From: Flavobacterium marginilacus
GTDB taxonomy: Bacteria; Bacteroidota; Bacteroidia; Flavobacteriales; Flavobacteriaceae
DNA length: 64,000 nucleotides
NCBI RefSeq assembly: GCF_026870155.1
Contig: NZ_CP113975.1
Location: 1,302,001 to 1,366,000 of the forward strand
Direction: 5' to 3'
A program made the translations under genes and the position numbers. Under the pieces are notes generated by a model. It was given only the letters and a program-made list of their open reading frames with translations, did not search any database and was not told the DNA's origin. Shown here piece by piece: positions 18,597 through 27,099 of the stretch (its first letter is position 1; every line of letters starts with the position of its first letter).

Positions 18597-19154
18597 CTAA
18601 AAGAAAATTCCAAATTTTATTGAAGCTTCTGGATTTAGCAAAGGCAGATTATATTCTTTGTCGTCCAGAATAAAATTATCGTTACCGCCAACTTTAAGAC
18701 TTAAACCTGCCCAGGGCGAAACATAGATATTTTTGTAGATGGTGAAATTATAACCCAAACTTCCGTTTAGCAGAAAGTTGTCGAAGTTTTTTGTGGCGTT
18801 ACTGCTGTCACTTTGAATATCACTTTTCCAATAAACGGGTCCTCCGCCAATCCACCAGCCAATCCAGCTGTCTTTTAAAAAACGATCCAAAATAATGGCA
18901 TACGCTTTTATGTGATGATCGGTAAAACCGTCTTTGGTCACAAAATTGGGTTTGTTGACATCTGCAAAAAGGGCTCTTCCGCGCCATTTGTCCTTACCGA
19001 TCAATCCCGCACCAAAATAACCTCCGGTGGCGTAGGGCAAAACATCGAGTTCGATTCCGAAATTCCATTTATGGGTTGTGTCAGTTCCGTTTGTAGATTG
19101 AGCTTGTATTTGCATCGAAATGGCAATAAAAACAAGAAGTAATATTTTTTTCAT
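18597..19154 (-). CDS. Predicted small outer-membrane barrel protein
   Basis: A 185-residue protein with a clear signal peptide (MKKILLLVFIAISMQIQAQ). The rest alternates aromatic and polar residues in beta-strand style (WNFGIELDVLPYATGGYFGAG, YNFTIYKNIYVSPWAGLSLK) and ends in FGIFF, consistent with an outer-membrane barrel. No enzyme motif is seen and no named family was recognised. It is followed on the same strand by the FKBP gene with a 55-base gap. Confidence 0.75.
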   Translation of the reverse strand: MKKILLLVFIAISMQIQAQSTNGTDTTHKWNFGIELDVLPYATGGYFGAGLIGKDKWRGRALFADVNKPNFVTKDGFTDHHIKAYAIILDRFLKDSWIGWWIGGGPVYWKSDIQSDSSNATKNFDNFLLNGSLGYNFTIYKNIYVSPWAGLSLKVGGNDNFILDDKEYNLPLLNPEASIKFGIFF

Positions 19155-19246
19155 GGATGAGGTTGTGAGGTAATTTTGATCTGTAATTGTTACTGTTTCA
19201 AAAGTACATTTTTGTCTTTAAATAGGTAATGACTTTTATCATAAAG

Positions 19247-19288
19247 AAAAAACCACAACGGAGTTAGGTTCTGTTGTGGTTTTTTTTA
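19247..19288 (-). terminator. Terminator of the toxin-antitoxin operon, overlapping the toxin stop
   Basis: AACCACAAC and GTTGTGGTT form the stem with A- and T-runs on either side, and the stem base overlaps the toxin stop codon. The loop (GGAGTTAGGTTCT) is a variant of that at 17998-18034. Confidence 0.75.
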
Positions 19289-19564
19289 TTTGAATAAATC
19301 AGAATGTGATCCGGTTCTATCCAAGTAAATGATTCTGTTTATATCGTCTTGTTTCCAAATTAAGAGCCAATCGGGTTTTATATGGCATTCCCAAAATCCT
19401 GAATAATTACCACTCAGAATGTGTGGTTTGTTTTTTGGAGGAAGTTCCCCATTTAGGATCAAAAGGTTCACTATATTTTCCAATAATTCTAAATTCCAAT
19501 TTCTTTTCTTGCAAAGTTTTGCATCTTTTTTAAATTGACCGGAATATTCTAAACTGTAACTCAT
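19286..19564 (-). CDS. YafQ-type mRNA interferase toxin
   Basis: A 92-residue protein of the RelE/ParE superfamily. It begins SLEYSGQFKKDAKLCKKRNW, has the LPPKNKPHILSGNYSGFWECHIKPDWLLIWK core with the family's conserved His and Trp residues, and ends YLDRTGSHSDLF, where the terminal His is the usual YafQ catalytic candidate. YafQ toxins cleave mRNA on translating ribosomes. Its ATG overlaps the antitoxin stop by four bases, so translation is coupled. The length matches the family. Confidence 0.88.
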   Translation of the reverse strand: MSYSLEYSGQFKKDAKLCKKRNWNLELLENIVNLLILNGELPPKNKPHILSGNYSGFWECHIKPDWLLIWKQDDINRIIYLDRTGSHSDLFK

Positions 19565-19791
19565 TTAGAAAAAATCTGTTGCATCATATCTTTTGCACTG
19601 TCGGCTTTTGTTAGACCAATACCTTTGTCTGTTTTCGCCATTGATTTCAAAGTTGTTTCGTTTGGCGTTTTTGATTTTGACCTAGTTCTAGTTTTTGTTG
19701 GAGTCTCAGTGACTTTTACACCCAATTGCAAAGCAAGTTCCTTTAATAAAGAAATTTTTTTGGCAGATGTGCTATCCAATATCAAAGTCAT
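19561..19791 (-). CDS. Probable antitoxin partner of the YafQ-type toxin
   Basis: A 76-residue protein. The ATG at 19791 (MTLILDSTSAKKISLLKELA) is chosen because the 11 residues upstream are not convincing. It has a helical N-terminus, a basic Thr/Lys-rich middle (TPTKTRTRSKSKT) and a C-terminal segment ending KDMMQQIFSK. It is not an obvious RelB/DinJ ribbon-helix-helix protein; the role is inferred from its position just upstream of the toxin with overlapping stop and start codons. It probably binds and neutralises the toxin and may autoregulate the operon. Confidence 0.75.
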   Translation of the reverse strand: MTLILDSTSAKKISLLKELALQLGVKVTETPTKTRTRSKSKTPNETTLKSMAKTDKGIGLTKADSAKDMMQQIFSK

Positions 19792-19981
19792 AATTTCTTG
19801 TTTTAGAATTATAAAGAATAACAAAGATACAAAAAACGCAATAGAATTAAATTCAGTCGCTTATTTTGTTAGGGGTTCTTGTTGCTATTGGATTGAAAAA
19901 CAAATTCTAACCGAATTTTTGATTGCTTTTGTTTGTTGGTACTGAAAAGATTTCCGCACTATTGCGGACTGAACACTAAAA

Positions 19982-21844
19982 TTATCCCTCCATCTTTGCA
20001 CTCAATTCAAACCATCGTTCCTCTTTATTCTCAATTTTTTTGATAATGTTTTCCAGTTCTTTGGCTTTCTTTTCAATGTCGGCATCGGCTACTTTTCCTT
20101 CGGAAAATAATTGCTCGATTTTGGCTTTGTCCAATTCCAAATCCTTGATTTCGCGCTCAATTTTTTGGTATTCCTTTTGCTCGTTAAAAGTCAGGTTTCC
20201 GGTTGGATTGTTCTGTTTCCAGTCTTTCTTTTCGGCTTTGTTTTCCTCTTTTTGGGCAACATCGGCACTGTCTTCATATGCTCTGAAATCGGAGTAATTT
20301 CCCGGGAAGGTTTCAATTTCTCCCTGACCTCTGAAAACGAATAACTGATCCACGATTTTGTCCATAAAATAACGGTCGTGCGAAACCACTACCAAACATC
20401 CAGGATAATCTAAAAGGAAACTTTCCAAAACGTTCAAGGTCACAATGTCCAAATCATTCGTTGGTTCATCCAGAATCAAAAAGTTTGGGTTCTGAATCAA
20501 AACGGTACATAAATACAAACGTTTCAATTCGCCACCGCTCAATTTTTCGACATAATCGTATTGTTTTTTTGCATCAAAAAGAAAACGTTCCAACAATTGT
20601 GAAGCCGAAATGATTTTTCCTTTCGTCAGCGGAATAAATTCCCCAAATTCTTTGATGACATCAATCACGCGTTGACCGGGTTTTGGGTCAATACCTGCTT
20701 GGGTGTAATAGCCTATTTTGATGGTGTCTCCCACAACCACTTTTCCGCCGTCAAGAGGTATGGTTCCAGTCAAAAGATTCAGGAAAGTAGATTTACCAGT
20801 TCCGTTTTTACCAATAATCCCGATGCGTTCGCCACGCTGAAAATCATAACTGAAATTATCCAGAATAACGCGATCCTTGAATTTTTTGGAAAGTTTGTGA
20901 AGCTCGATAATCTTGCTTCCCATTCGCTCCATATTGATTTCGAGTTCCACTTTATTCTCTCGACGACGACTTTGCGCTTTTTCCTTAATCACATAAAAAT
21001 CATCCTGACGCGATTTCGATTTGGTGGTTCGCGCTTTCGGCTGACGGCGCATCCATTCCAATTCTTTCACGAATAGGTTTTGGGCTTTGTCCACGCTGGC
21101 ATTTTCGGAGGCAATTCGCTCTTCTTTTTTCTCTAAATAATAAGAATAATTTCCTTTGTATTGGTATAGTTGCCCGTTATCCAGTTCGATAATTTCATTG
21201 CAGACACGTTCCAAAAAGAAACGGTCGTGCGTTACCATAAACAGCGTAATGTTTTCTTTGGCAAAATAACTTTCCAGCCATTCAATCATTTCCAAATCCA
21301 AGTGGTTTGTCGGCTCGTCGAGAATCAACAAGTCGGGGCGGTTAATCAGAATGATGGCAAGCGACAAACGTTTTTTCTGTCCTCCCGAAAGACTTTTGAC
21401 TTTCAGTTTGAAGTCTTCCAACTTCAATTTGAATAAAATTTGTTTGTATTGCGTTTCAAAATCCCAAGCGTTGTGACGATCCATTGCGTCGAAGGCTTTT
21501 TGGTAGGCTTCCTCGTCTTCGGGATTTTCCAATGCTTTTTCGTAAGCCTCAATCACTTTTAGGCTTTCATTGTCTGAAGCAAAAATACTTTCCTCAATCG
21601 TCAATTCGTCCTGCAGTTTATTGTCCTGTGACAAAAAAGCCATTCGGATGCTTTTTCGAAGCACCACTTGTCCAGTATCAGGTTCGTCAAAACCGTTGAG
21701 GATGTTCATAAGCGTGGTTTTTCCCGAACCGTTTTTGGCAATAAAGGCAATTTTTTGGTCTTTGTTAATCCCAAAGGAAATGTCTTTGAAAAGCGTGCGC
21801 TCCCCAAAAGATTTAGATATATTTTCGACTGATAAATAATTCAC
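19982..21844 (-). CDS. ABC-F family ATPase, Uup-like
   Basis: A 620-residue soluble protein with two ABC modules and no membrane segments. The first has Walker A AKNGSGKT and signature LSGGQKKRLSLA with LILDEPTNHLDLE. The second has IGKNGTGKST and LSGGELKRLYL with LILDEPTNDLD. The ABC-F linker lies between them, with EWMRRQPKARTTKSKSRQ. The C-terminus forms a charged coiled coil (KKAKELENIIKKIENKEE), as in Uup. ABC-F proteins act on ribosomes. Uup-like members affect translation and genome stability. It is transcribed alone. Confidence 0.93.
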   Translation of the reverse strand: MNYLSVENISKSFGERTLFKDISFGINKDQKIAFIAKNGSGKTTLMNILNGFDEPDTGQVVLRKSIRMAFLSQDNKLQDELTIEESIFASDNESLKVIEAYEKALENPEDEEAYQKAFDAMDRHNAWDFETQYKQILFKLKLEDFKLKVKSLSGGQKKRLSLAIILINRPDLLILDEPTNHLDLEMIEWLESYFAKENITLFMVTHDRFFLERVCNEIIELDNGQLYQYKGNYSYYLEKKEERIASENASVDKAQNLFVKELEWMRRQPKARTTKSKSRQDDFYVIKEKAQSRRRENKVELEINMERMGSKIIELHKLSKKFKDRVILDNFSYDFQRGERIGIIGKNGTGKSTFLNLLTGTIPLDGGKVVVGDTIKIGYYTQAGIDPKPGQRVIDVIKEFGEFIPLTKGKIISASQLLERFLFDAKKQYDYVEKLSGGELKRLYLCTVLIQNPNFLILDEPTNDLDIVTLNVLESFLLDYPGCLVVVSHDRYFMDKIVDQLFVFRGQGEIETFPGNYSDFRAYEDSADVAQKEENKAEKKDWKQNNPTGNLTFNEQKEYQKIEREIKDLELDKAKIEQLFSEGKVADADIEKKAKELENIIKKIENKEERWFELSAKMEG

Positions 21845-21936
21845 AAGGCTAATTTTTTTGGCAAAAGTAAGCTATTATGTAACTAAATGCGAATTGTTTA
21901 TTTGTAACTATTCAGCAAACATCGGATTCAAAGGAA

Positions 21937-22068
21937 AAAAACACGAATTTCACTAATTTACACGAATCTGCCTGATGCATTATTTCACGAACTTGTTGTC
22001 AAAGGGATAATTCATGTAATTTTTAATAATGATTTAGAATTCGTGCAAATTCGTGCAATTCGTGTTTG
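21937..22068. repeat. Dispersed CACGAATT intergenic palindrome
   Basis: AAAACACGAATTTCACT and TTTACACGAATCTG on the left pair imperfectly with AATTCGTGCAAATTCGTGC and AATTCGTGTTTGA on the right. It is the second copy of the repeat family seen at 14583-14724. It lies directly after the stop of the gene ending at 22073 and before the ABC-F gene, where it could act as a terminator or a transcript-end stabiliser. Confidence 0.65.
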
Positions 22069-22072
22069 ATTT

Positions 22073-23029
22073 TTATTTCTTCAAATACGGCTCCAAATCA
22101 ATCGTATGGATTTGCTGTGGCGTGTTTACAAAAGGTTTTTTTACTGTTGCTTCGTTCGTCAGGTAAAATAACGAACCGTCTTCGGTGGCAATTCCCTCGA
22201 TTTGGTGAAACGGAAGCTCAATTTTAATTTTCCGTTTGTTTCCATTGGCAAAATTATTGTTTTTATAACCATAAAGCAAGTAAACAAACGGCTGAAGCAT
22301 TGGCGAATAGCCGCATAAAACAACACCTTTCCCGTCAGGCAAAGCCGTTGCGCCGGTAACCAATCCGTGTACATCCAGCGTTTCCTTGAGTTGGGCAATA
22401 TGTGTCCCTGGAGTTTTTGGTAAGGTGTAAACACCCGTTTTTCTGTCCGACCATTGTTTGGTAAACAAATAATTACTGTCTTTCATAACCACAAAAGCCT
22501 CACAGTCAAAATTGGTCGTATTGGGTTTTTGAACCGTAAAATCCGTTTGGTCTGCATACGAAAAAGCAATGGTGTCCACCAAGGGCGCATTGTCCAAAAC
22601 CGACTTCTTTTCGATTCTCAAAATCCGTAAATCCTGCCGGTTTCCCCTGTAATTATTGCCAAAATCGCCTATGTACAGGTACAGGCTGTCCTGCGAAATT
22701 TCCTCCCAGTCATTGTTTTTCACCCTCGGGAAAACAACTTTTTTCTCGATTTTGCCTTTTGTGCTCAGTCCATAAATAGCCGTGTCGCCGTCATCATTGT
22801 GCGTCCAAAGCAAATTATCAAAAGCCGTCAGTCCCGAAGTTTCCTTTATCGTGTCGCTTATTTTTTCGGTGAACTGCGCTTTCACTTTTACGGAAGCATA
22901 CACACAGCTTCCGTCATTATCGGTTGCATTTGGGTCAAAATTTTTCGCAAAATGATCCGTACACCCTTTGGTTTGGGCGTAGGAACCGGTCACAAACAAA
23001 AAGAAAAGCAACAGTATTTTTTGTATCAT
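22073..23029 (-). CDS. Secreted beta-propeller-like protein of unknown function
   Basis: A 318-residue protein with a signal peptide (MIQKILLLFFLFVTGSYAQ). It is followed by a calcium-loop-like motif, GCTDHFAKNFDPNATDNDGS, of the kind repeated in many secreted Bacteroidota proteins. The remainder has blade-like repeats with ETSGLTAFDNLLWTHNDDGD, DWEEISQD and LYIGDFGNNYRGNR, and an FDCEAFVV block, resembling SdiA-regulated/NHL-like six-bladed propellers. No C-terminal T9SS domain is visible. It may bind ligand or be an esterase-like propeller; activity is unknown. Confidence 0.7.
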   Translation of the reverse strand: MIQKILLLFFLFVTGSYAQTKGCTDHFAKNFDPNATDNDGSCVYASVKVKAQFTEKISDTIKETSGLTAFDNLLWTHNDDGDTAIYGLSTKGKIEKKVVFPRVKNNDWEEISQDSLYLYIGDFGNNYRGNRQDLRILRIEKKSVLDNAPLVDTIAFSYADQTDFTVQKPNTTNFDCEAFVVMKDSNYLFTKQWSDRKTGVYTLPKTPGTHIAQLKETLDVHGLVTGATALPDGKGVVLCGYSPMLQPFVYLLYGYKNNNFANGNKRKIKIELPFHQIEGIATEDGSLFYLTNEATVKKPFVNTPQQIHTIDLEPYLKK

Positions 23030-23122
23030 TTGTCCAAAAAGAAATTCAAAAGCAAGATATTAAACAATTCCCAAATAAAAATGATTTGGAGCGAATGATT
23101 AGGCATTTTCGGGAAATATGGG

Positions 23123-23195
23123 TTCCTGCTCTGCGCTGCAATCTTATGTCCCGAACCCCGGGACATAAGGATTTTCGCTTCGATCAGGGCTAAAG
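23123..23195 (-). other. Candidate structured RNA or repeat element B
   Basis: Read on the minus strand it begins TAGCCCTGATCGAAGCGAAA, holds a perfect 11-bp stem (CTTATGTCCCG with CGGGACATAAG, 5-base loop) and continues ATTGCAGCGCAGAGCAGGAA. The order of GAT-G-AG-G on the left arm, a hairpin, then AGCG-AGAGC on the right arm parallels element A at 16461-16540. It is non-coding. It may be a dispersed structured repeat or an RNA domain. Confidence 0.5.
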
Positions 23196-23244
23196 AGCTA
23201 TTATGGTTTTGTGAAATTTTCATAATGGAAGTTGATTAAAATTT

Positions 23245-23303
23245 TTCTCGCAAAGGCGCAGAGGCGCAAAGTTTTCCTTGTGTTCTTTGCGCCTTTGCGA
23301 GAA
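23245..23303. repeat. CGCAAAGGCGC inverted repeat
   Basis: TTCTCGCAAAGGCGCA on the left and TGCGCCTTTGCGAGAA on the right are reverse complements, and a second GGCGCAAAG lies inside. It is a GC-rich palindrome in an otherwise A/T-rich spacer, typical of dispersed repeats in this phylum. It can form a stable cruciform or hairpin. Confidence 0.7.
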
Positions 23304-23520
23304 ATCACCCCCGATTTTAATCTGCGAAATCAGCGTGCCATATCAATATCGATAAAGTTAGATTTGTTGTAATTTGGAGTTATAAAATTGTGTGTTTTGT
23401 TGAAAGTGATTGTATTCTGTTACTGATGGTTTTTTAATACCCATCAGAATCCCAAAAAGCTTTAGAAACTATTGTAGCTGTGTATTTGTATTTTGAAATT
23501 CCTAAGTTTATATTTGCCCA

Positions 23521-24684
23521 ATGCAGTTATCAGTCATTATCCTCAATTATAATGTCCGCTATTTTTTGGAACTCTGTGTGCTAAGCGTAGAAAGCGCTCT
23601 GAAAAACATGGATTCCGAAATTATTGTTGTTGACAATAATTCTTCAGACGGCAGCTGTGAGATGATAAAATCCCGTTTTCCAAATGTCAAGCTCATTCAA
23701 AACAGTCAAAATACTGGTTTTCCAAAAGGCAATAATATTGGGGCTGCTCATGCCAATGGCGATTATATTTGTATTCTGAATCCAGACACCGTTGTTGCCG
23801 AAGATACATTTGAAAAAGTACTGGCATTTGCCCAAAAACAAAAAAAACTCGGGGTCGTGGGTGTAAAGCTTATTGACGGCACAGGAAACTTTCTGCCGGA
23901 AAGCAAACGCGGAATTCCGACACCCTGGGTCGCTTTTACCAAGATCATGGGGTTGTATAAAATATTTCCAAAATCACCTCTTTTTAATAAATATTATGCC
24001 CAGCATCTGTCCGAAAACGAAACAGGTGAAGTAGAAATATTGGTTGGGGCTTTTATGCTTCTTAAAAAAGAATTGTATCAGGAAATTGGGGGCTTTGATG
24101 AAGATTGTTTCATGTATTCTGATGATATTGATCTTTCTTATAGAGTTTTACAAATGGGAAGAAGTAATTTTTATTTCCATGAAACAGTTGTAATACATTA
24201 TAAGGGAGAAAGTACAGTTAAAGATGGAATTTATATGAAACGTTTCCAGGAAGCAATGGAGTTTTTTTATAAAAAACATTTTAAGGTTTCTTTTCTTTTT
24301 TCAATATTTATGAAAATTGGAATTATATTTTTTTCTTTGATTAAAAGAATGCAGGGACAGGTTAAATCCAAAATTAAAGCTGAAAATTATTTATTGGTGT
24401 CAGCTTCTGAAACATTAGTGAAAATAATAACTGCTGCCGTTCAAAAAAAGGTTGATTTTCTAGATTTGGAAGCAGAAAAAGAGGTAAATTTGTCATCAAA
24501 TTCAATAAGAAACGGGTTGAAGATCGTTTTGGATAATGAATTTGTATCTTTTAAGGAGTGTATTGAGATTCACGAAAGATATGTTAATAAAGGAGTTGTC
24601 TTTAGAATCATACCAAAAGGCACTAATTTTTGTATTGGGAGTGATTCTTCTAATGGAAGGGGAGGAATTGAAAAAATTAAATAA
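23521..24684 (+). CDS. Family 2 glycosyltransferase
   Basis: A 387-residue enzyme with a GT-A fold. It starts LSVIILNYNVRYFLELC, has VDNNSSDGSC for nucleotide-sugar binding, NPDTVV as the DxD-like metal site, and GGFDEDCFMYSDDIDLSYRV, characteristic of rhamnosyltransferase-like GT2 members. The C-terminal 120 residues hold a weak hydrophobic stretch (FLFSIFMKIGIIFFSLI), so membrane association is likely. The sugar and acceptor are not inferable. The gene stands alone, not in a polysaccharide cluster. The downstream E2 gene starts 82 bases later. Confidence 0.9.
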   Translation: MQLSVIILNYNVRYFLELCVLSVESALKNMDSEIIVVDNNSSDGSCEMIKSRFPNVKLIQNSQNTGFPKGNNIGAAHANGDYICILNPDTVVAEDTFEKVLAFAQKQKKLGVVGVKLIDGTGNFLPESKRGIPTPWVAFTKIMGLYKIFPKSPLFNKYYAQHLSENETGEVEILVGAFMLLKKELYQEIGGFDEDCFMYSDDIDLSYRVLQMGRSNFYFHETVVIHYKGESTVKDGIYMKRFQEAMEFFYKKHFKVSFLFSIFMKIGIIFFSLIKRMQGQVKSKIKAENYLLVSASETLVKIITAAVQKKVDFLDLEAEKEVNLSSNSIRNGLKIVLDNEFVSFKECIEIHERYVNKGVVFRIIPKGTNFCIGSDSSNGRGGIEKIK

Positions 24685-24766
24685 AATTATATTTAGTGAA
24701 ATTTATATTTAAAATATTTATTAATTTCGCAAAATTAAAATCAAAATCACCTTTTGGGTTAATAAT

Positions 24767-26116
24767 ATGGCAAGATTTGAATTAAAGCTTCCAAAAATGG
24801 GAGAAAGCGTTGCGGAAGCAACCATTACAAACTGGTTAAAAGAAGTTGGTGACAAAATAGAAGCAGATGAAGCTGTTTTGGAAATTGCTACTGATAAAGT
24901 TGATTCTGAGGTTCCGTCCGAGGTTTCTGGAATTCTTGTTGAAAGATTATTTGGGAAAGATGATTTGATTCAGGTAGGTGAAACTATTGCTATTATTGAA
25001 ACCGAAGGAGGTGTTGCGGCAGTACCTGCTCAAGATGTCTCGGATGCTGTTATTCAGGAAATTGAAAAATCTGTTGAAGCGACTAAAGAAACTGTCAGTG
25101 CTTCAGTTAGCTTTTTTGAAAGTGATAAATTCTTTTCACCATTAGTGAAAAATATTGCAAAAGAAGAAGGGGTTTCGTTGGCGGAGCTAGAAAGTATTGC
25201 TGGTTCCGGAAAAGAAGGGCGTGTTACTAAGGATGATATTTTAGATTATATAAAAAGCAGAGGAGCTCAGCCTTCGGCTAGTATTGCTGAACCGGTTAAA
25301 ACTATCGAGACGGTAAAAGCAGATCCTCCAAAAAGTATTCCAGTGGAAACAGTGGAGCCAGTACAAGTTCAGCCAATACAGCCAGTTGTGCCAGTTTCGG
25401 TAAATGGAGGCGATGAAATCATAGAAATGGACAGAATGCGCAAGCTGATTTCTGGTTATATGGTAGCTTCTGTGCAGACTTCGGCTCACGTACAGTCATT
25501 TATAGAAGTTGATGTGACCAATATCGTAAAATGGAGAGATAAAGTTAAAGAAGCTTTTGAAAAAAGAGAAGGGGAGAAACTGACTTTCACACCTATTTTT
25601 ATGGAAGCGGTTGCCAAAGCAATAAAAGATTATCCAGGTATGAATATATCTGTGCAGGGAGATTTTATTATAAAAAAGAAAGATATCAATCTAGGGATGG
25701 CTGCAGCTTTGCCAAATGGGAATCTAATTGTTCCTGTTATTAGAAATGCAGATCAGCTGAATTTGGTGGGTATGGCTAAAGCTGTAAATGATCTGGGGAA
25801 TCGTGCCAAAACAGGAAAGTTAAAACCGGATGATACTCAGGGAGGAACTTATACAGTTACCAATGTTGGGACTTTTGGAAGTGTTTTTGGAACGCCGATT
25901 ATCAATCAGCCTCAAGTAGGTATATTAGCATTGGGGGCTATCCGTAAAGTGCCGGCTGTTATTGAAACTCCAGAAGGTGATTTTATTGGTATCCGTCAAA
26001 AAATGTTCTTGTCGCACAGTTATGACCATCGTGTTGTAGATGGAGCTTTGGGAGGAAGTTTTGTGAAACGCGTTGCAGAATACCTTGAAGCATTTGATAT
26101 AAACAGAGATTATTAA
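24767..26116 (+). CDS. 2-oxo acid dehydrogenase E2 (dihydrolipoamide acyltransferase)
   Basis: A 449-residue E2 subunit. An N-terminal lipoyl domain has the modified Lys at 44 (EIATDKVDSEV). A peripheral-subunit-binding domain follows at about 122-162 (SPLVKNIAKEEG, GRVTKDDILDYI). A Pro/Val-rich hinge leads to a catalytic domain ending with SYDHRVVDGALGG (His 421). The hinge and sequence fit branched-chain or broad-specificity 2-oxoacid complexes better than classical pyruvate dehydrogenase, but the substrate is uncertain. E1 and E3 genes are not adjacent. A terminator follows at 26137-26169. Confidence 0.93.
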   Translation: MARFELKLPKMGESVAEATITNWLKEVGDKIEADEAVLEIATDKVDSEVPSEVSGILVERLFGKDDLIQVGETIAIIETEGGVAAVPAQDVSDAVIQEIEKSVEATKETVSASVSFFESDKFFSPLVKNIAKEEGVSLAELESIAGSGKEGRVTKDDILDYIKSRGAQPSASIAEPVKTIETVKADPPKSIPVETVEPVQVQPIQPVVPVSVNGGDEIIEMDRMRKLISGYMVASVQTSAHVQSFIEVDVTNIVKWRDKVKEAFEKREGEKLTFTPIFMEAVAKAIKDYPGMNISVQGDFIIKKKDINLGMAAALPNGNLIVPVIRNADQLNLVGMAKAVNDLGNRAKTGKLKPDDTQGGTYTVTNVGTFGSVFGTPIINQPQVGILALGAIRKVPAVIETPEGDFIGIRQKMFLSHSYDHRVVDGALGGSFVKRVAEYLEAFDINRDY

Positions 26117-26136
26117 ATTCATATAAAATGAGAATA

Positions 26137-26169
26137 AACCCAACATTGTCTTTTGAAATGTTGGGTTTT
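26137..26169 (+). terminator. Terminator after the E2 gene
   Basis: AACCCAACATT and AATGTTGGGTT form an 11-bp perfect stem with a 9-base loop, followed by a T-rich stretch, 20 bases after the E2 stop. Confidence 0.85.
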
Positions 26170-26249
26170 CTTATTTATTAGTGTTTTAATGCTGACTTTA
26201 AAATGAAATCAAGCCCAAATTTTTATATTTGTACAATTAAATACAAAAA

Positions 26250-27020
26250 ATGGAACTAAAACTCAATAAGCCAATTTGTTTTTTCGATCTTGAAACAACT
26301 GGAATCGATATCGGAAAAGACAGAATTGTAGAAATATCAGTTTTTAAAGTTTTCCCCAACGGAAATAAAGAAAGCAAAACATGGCTGGTGAATCCTACGA
26401 TTCCAATTCCGCCTTCTTCAACAGCTATTCATGGTATAAGTAATGAAAAAGTGGCAAATGAGCCTACGTTTAAGGAATTGGCTCCGCAAGTTTACAACAT
26501 GATTAAAGATAGCGATTTGGCTGGATTCAATTCGGATCGTTTTGATATACCTTTATTGGCTGAAGAATTACTGCGTGCCGGAGTTGATTTTGATATGAAA
26601 AACAGGGTTTCTGTAGATGTACAGACTATTTTTCATAAAATGGAAGAACGTACTTTGAGTGCGGCTTTGAAGTTTTACTGCGGTAAAGGTTTGGAAAATG
26701 CACATTCTGCCGAAGCTGATACTATGGCGACTTATGAAATTCTAAAAGCACAATTGGACCGTTATCCAGAACTGGAAAATGATATGAAATCATTGTCTGA
26801 GTTTACTACTAGAAAAAAAATAGCAGATTTCGCAGGAATGATCGCTTTTGATGCTGATAATGAAGAAATTTTTACCTTCGGGAAACACAAAGGAGCTAAG
26901 GTGGATAAGATTCTCGAAACAGAGCCAGGTTATTACAGCTGGATTCAAAATGCCGATTTTCCATTGTATACCAAAAAAGTTTTGACGGCTATTAAATTAA
27001 GAAAATTAAATACGAAATAA
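26250..27020 (+). CDS. DEDDh 3'-5' exonuclease, DNA polymerase III epsilon-like
   Basis: A 256-residue nuclease. Exo I is FFDLETTGIDIGKDRIVEIS (Asp and Glu metal ligands), Exo II is in GFNSDRFDIPLLAEEL, and Exo III is HSAEADTMATYEIL, with the general-base His five residues before its Asp. After residue 200 an extra domain (FTFGKHKGAKVDKIL, YYSWIQNADFP) resembles the small quorum-sensing-type or DUF3820-like nuclease appendage seen in such flavobacterial proteins. It probably acts in DNA repair or proofreading. It is followed by a 67-base inverted repeat before the next gene. Confidence 0.9.
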   Translation: MELKLNKPICFFDLETTGIDIGKDRIVEISVFKVFPNGNKESKTWLVNPTIPIPPSSTAIHGISNEKVANEPTFKELAPQVYNMIKDSDLAGFNSDRFDIPLLAEELLRAGVDFDMKNRVSVDVQTIFHKMEERTLSAALKFYCGKGLENAHSAEADTMATYEILKAQLDRYPELENDMKSLSEFTTRKKIADFAGMIAFDADNEEIFTFGKHKGAKVDKILETEPGYYSWIQNADFPLYTKKVLTAIKLRKLNTK

Positions 27021-27025
27021 GTTTC

Positions 27026-27092
27026 TAAGTTGCTAAGATTCTAAGTCGCTAAGAAACTTAGGATCTTAGCGACTTAGAATCTTAGCAACTTA
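27026..27092. repeat. Perfect 29-bp inverted repeat between two plus-strand genes
   Basis: The left arm 27026-27054 begins TAAGTTGCTAAGATTCTAAG, and the right arm 27064-27092 is its exact 29-base reverse complement, with a 9-base loop. Each arm is itself built from TAAG-N4-CTAAG repeats. It ends 7 bases before the FAH-family ATG, so if transcribed it could hide that start. Confidence 0.85.
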
Positions 27093-27099
27093 AGAAAGA

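Larger units (their letters stand above)
23030..23520. other. 491-base repeat-rich spacer
   Basis: No credible gene. It contains structured element B (23123-23195), the CGCAAAGGCGC hairpin (23245-23303), a CTGCGAAATCAGCGTG fragment at about 23322-23338, then A/T-rich DNA probably carrying the promoter of the glycosyltransferase. A minus-strand frame at 23026-23223 is read out of element B and judged spurious. Confidence 0.6.

Noticed and set aside
23026..23223. 65-residue minus-strand frame beginning MKISQNHNSSLAL
   Set aside because: It is read through structured element B and its hairpin; composition is explained by the palindrome, and the upstream context gives no gene signal.
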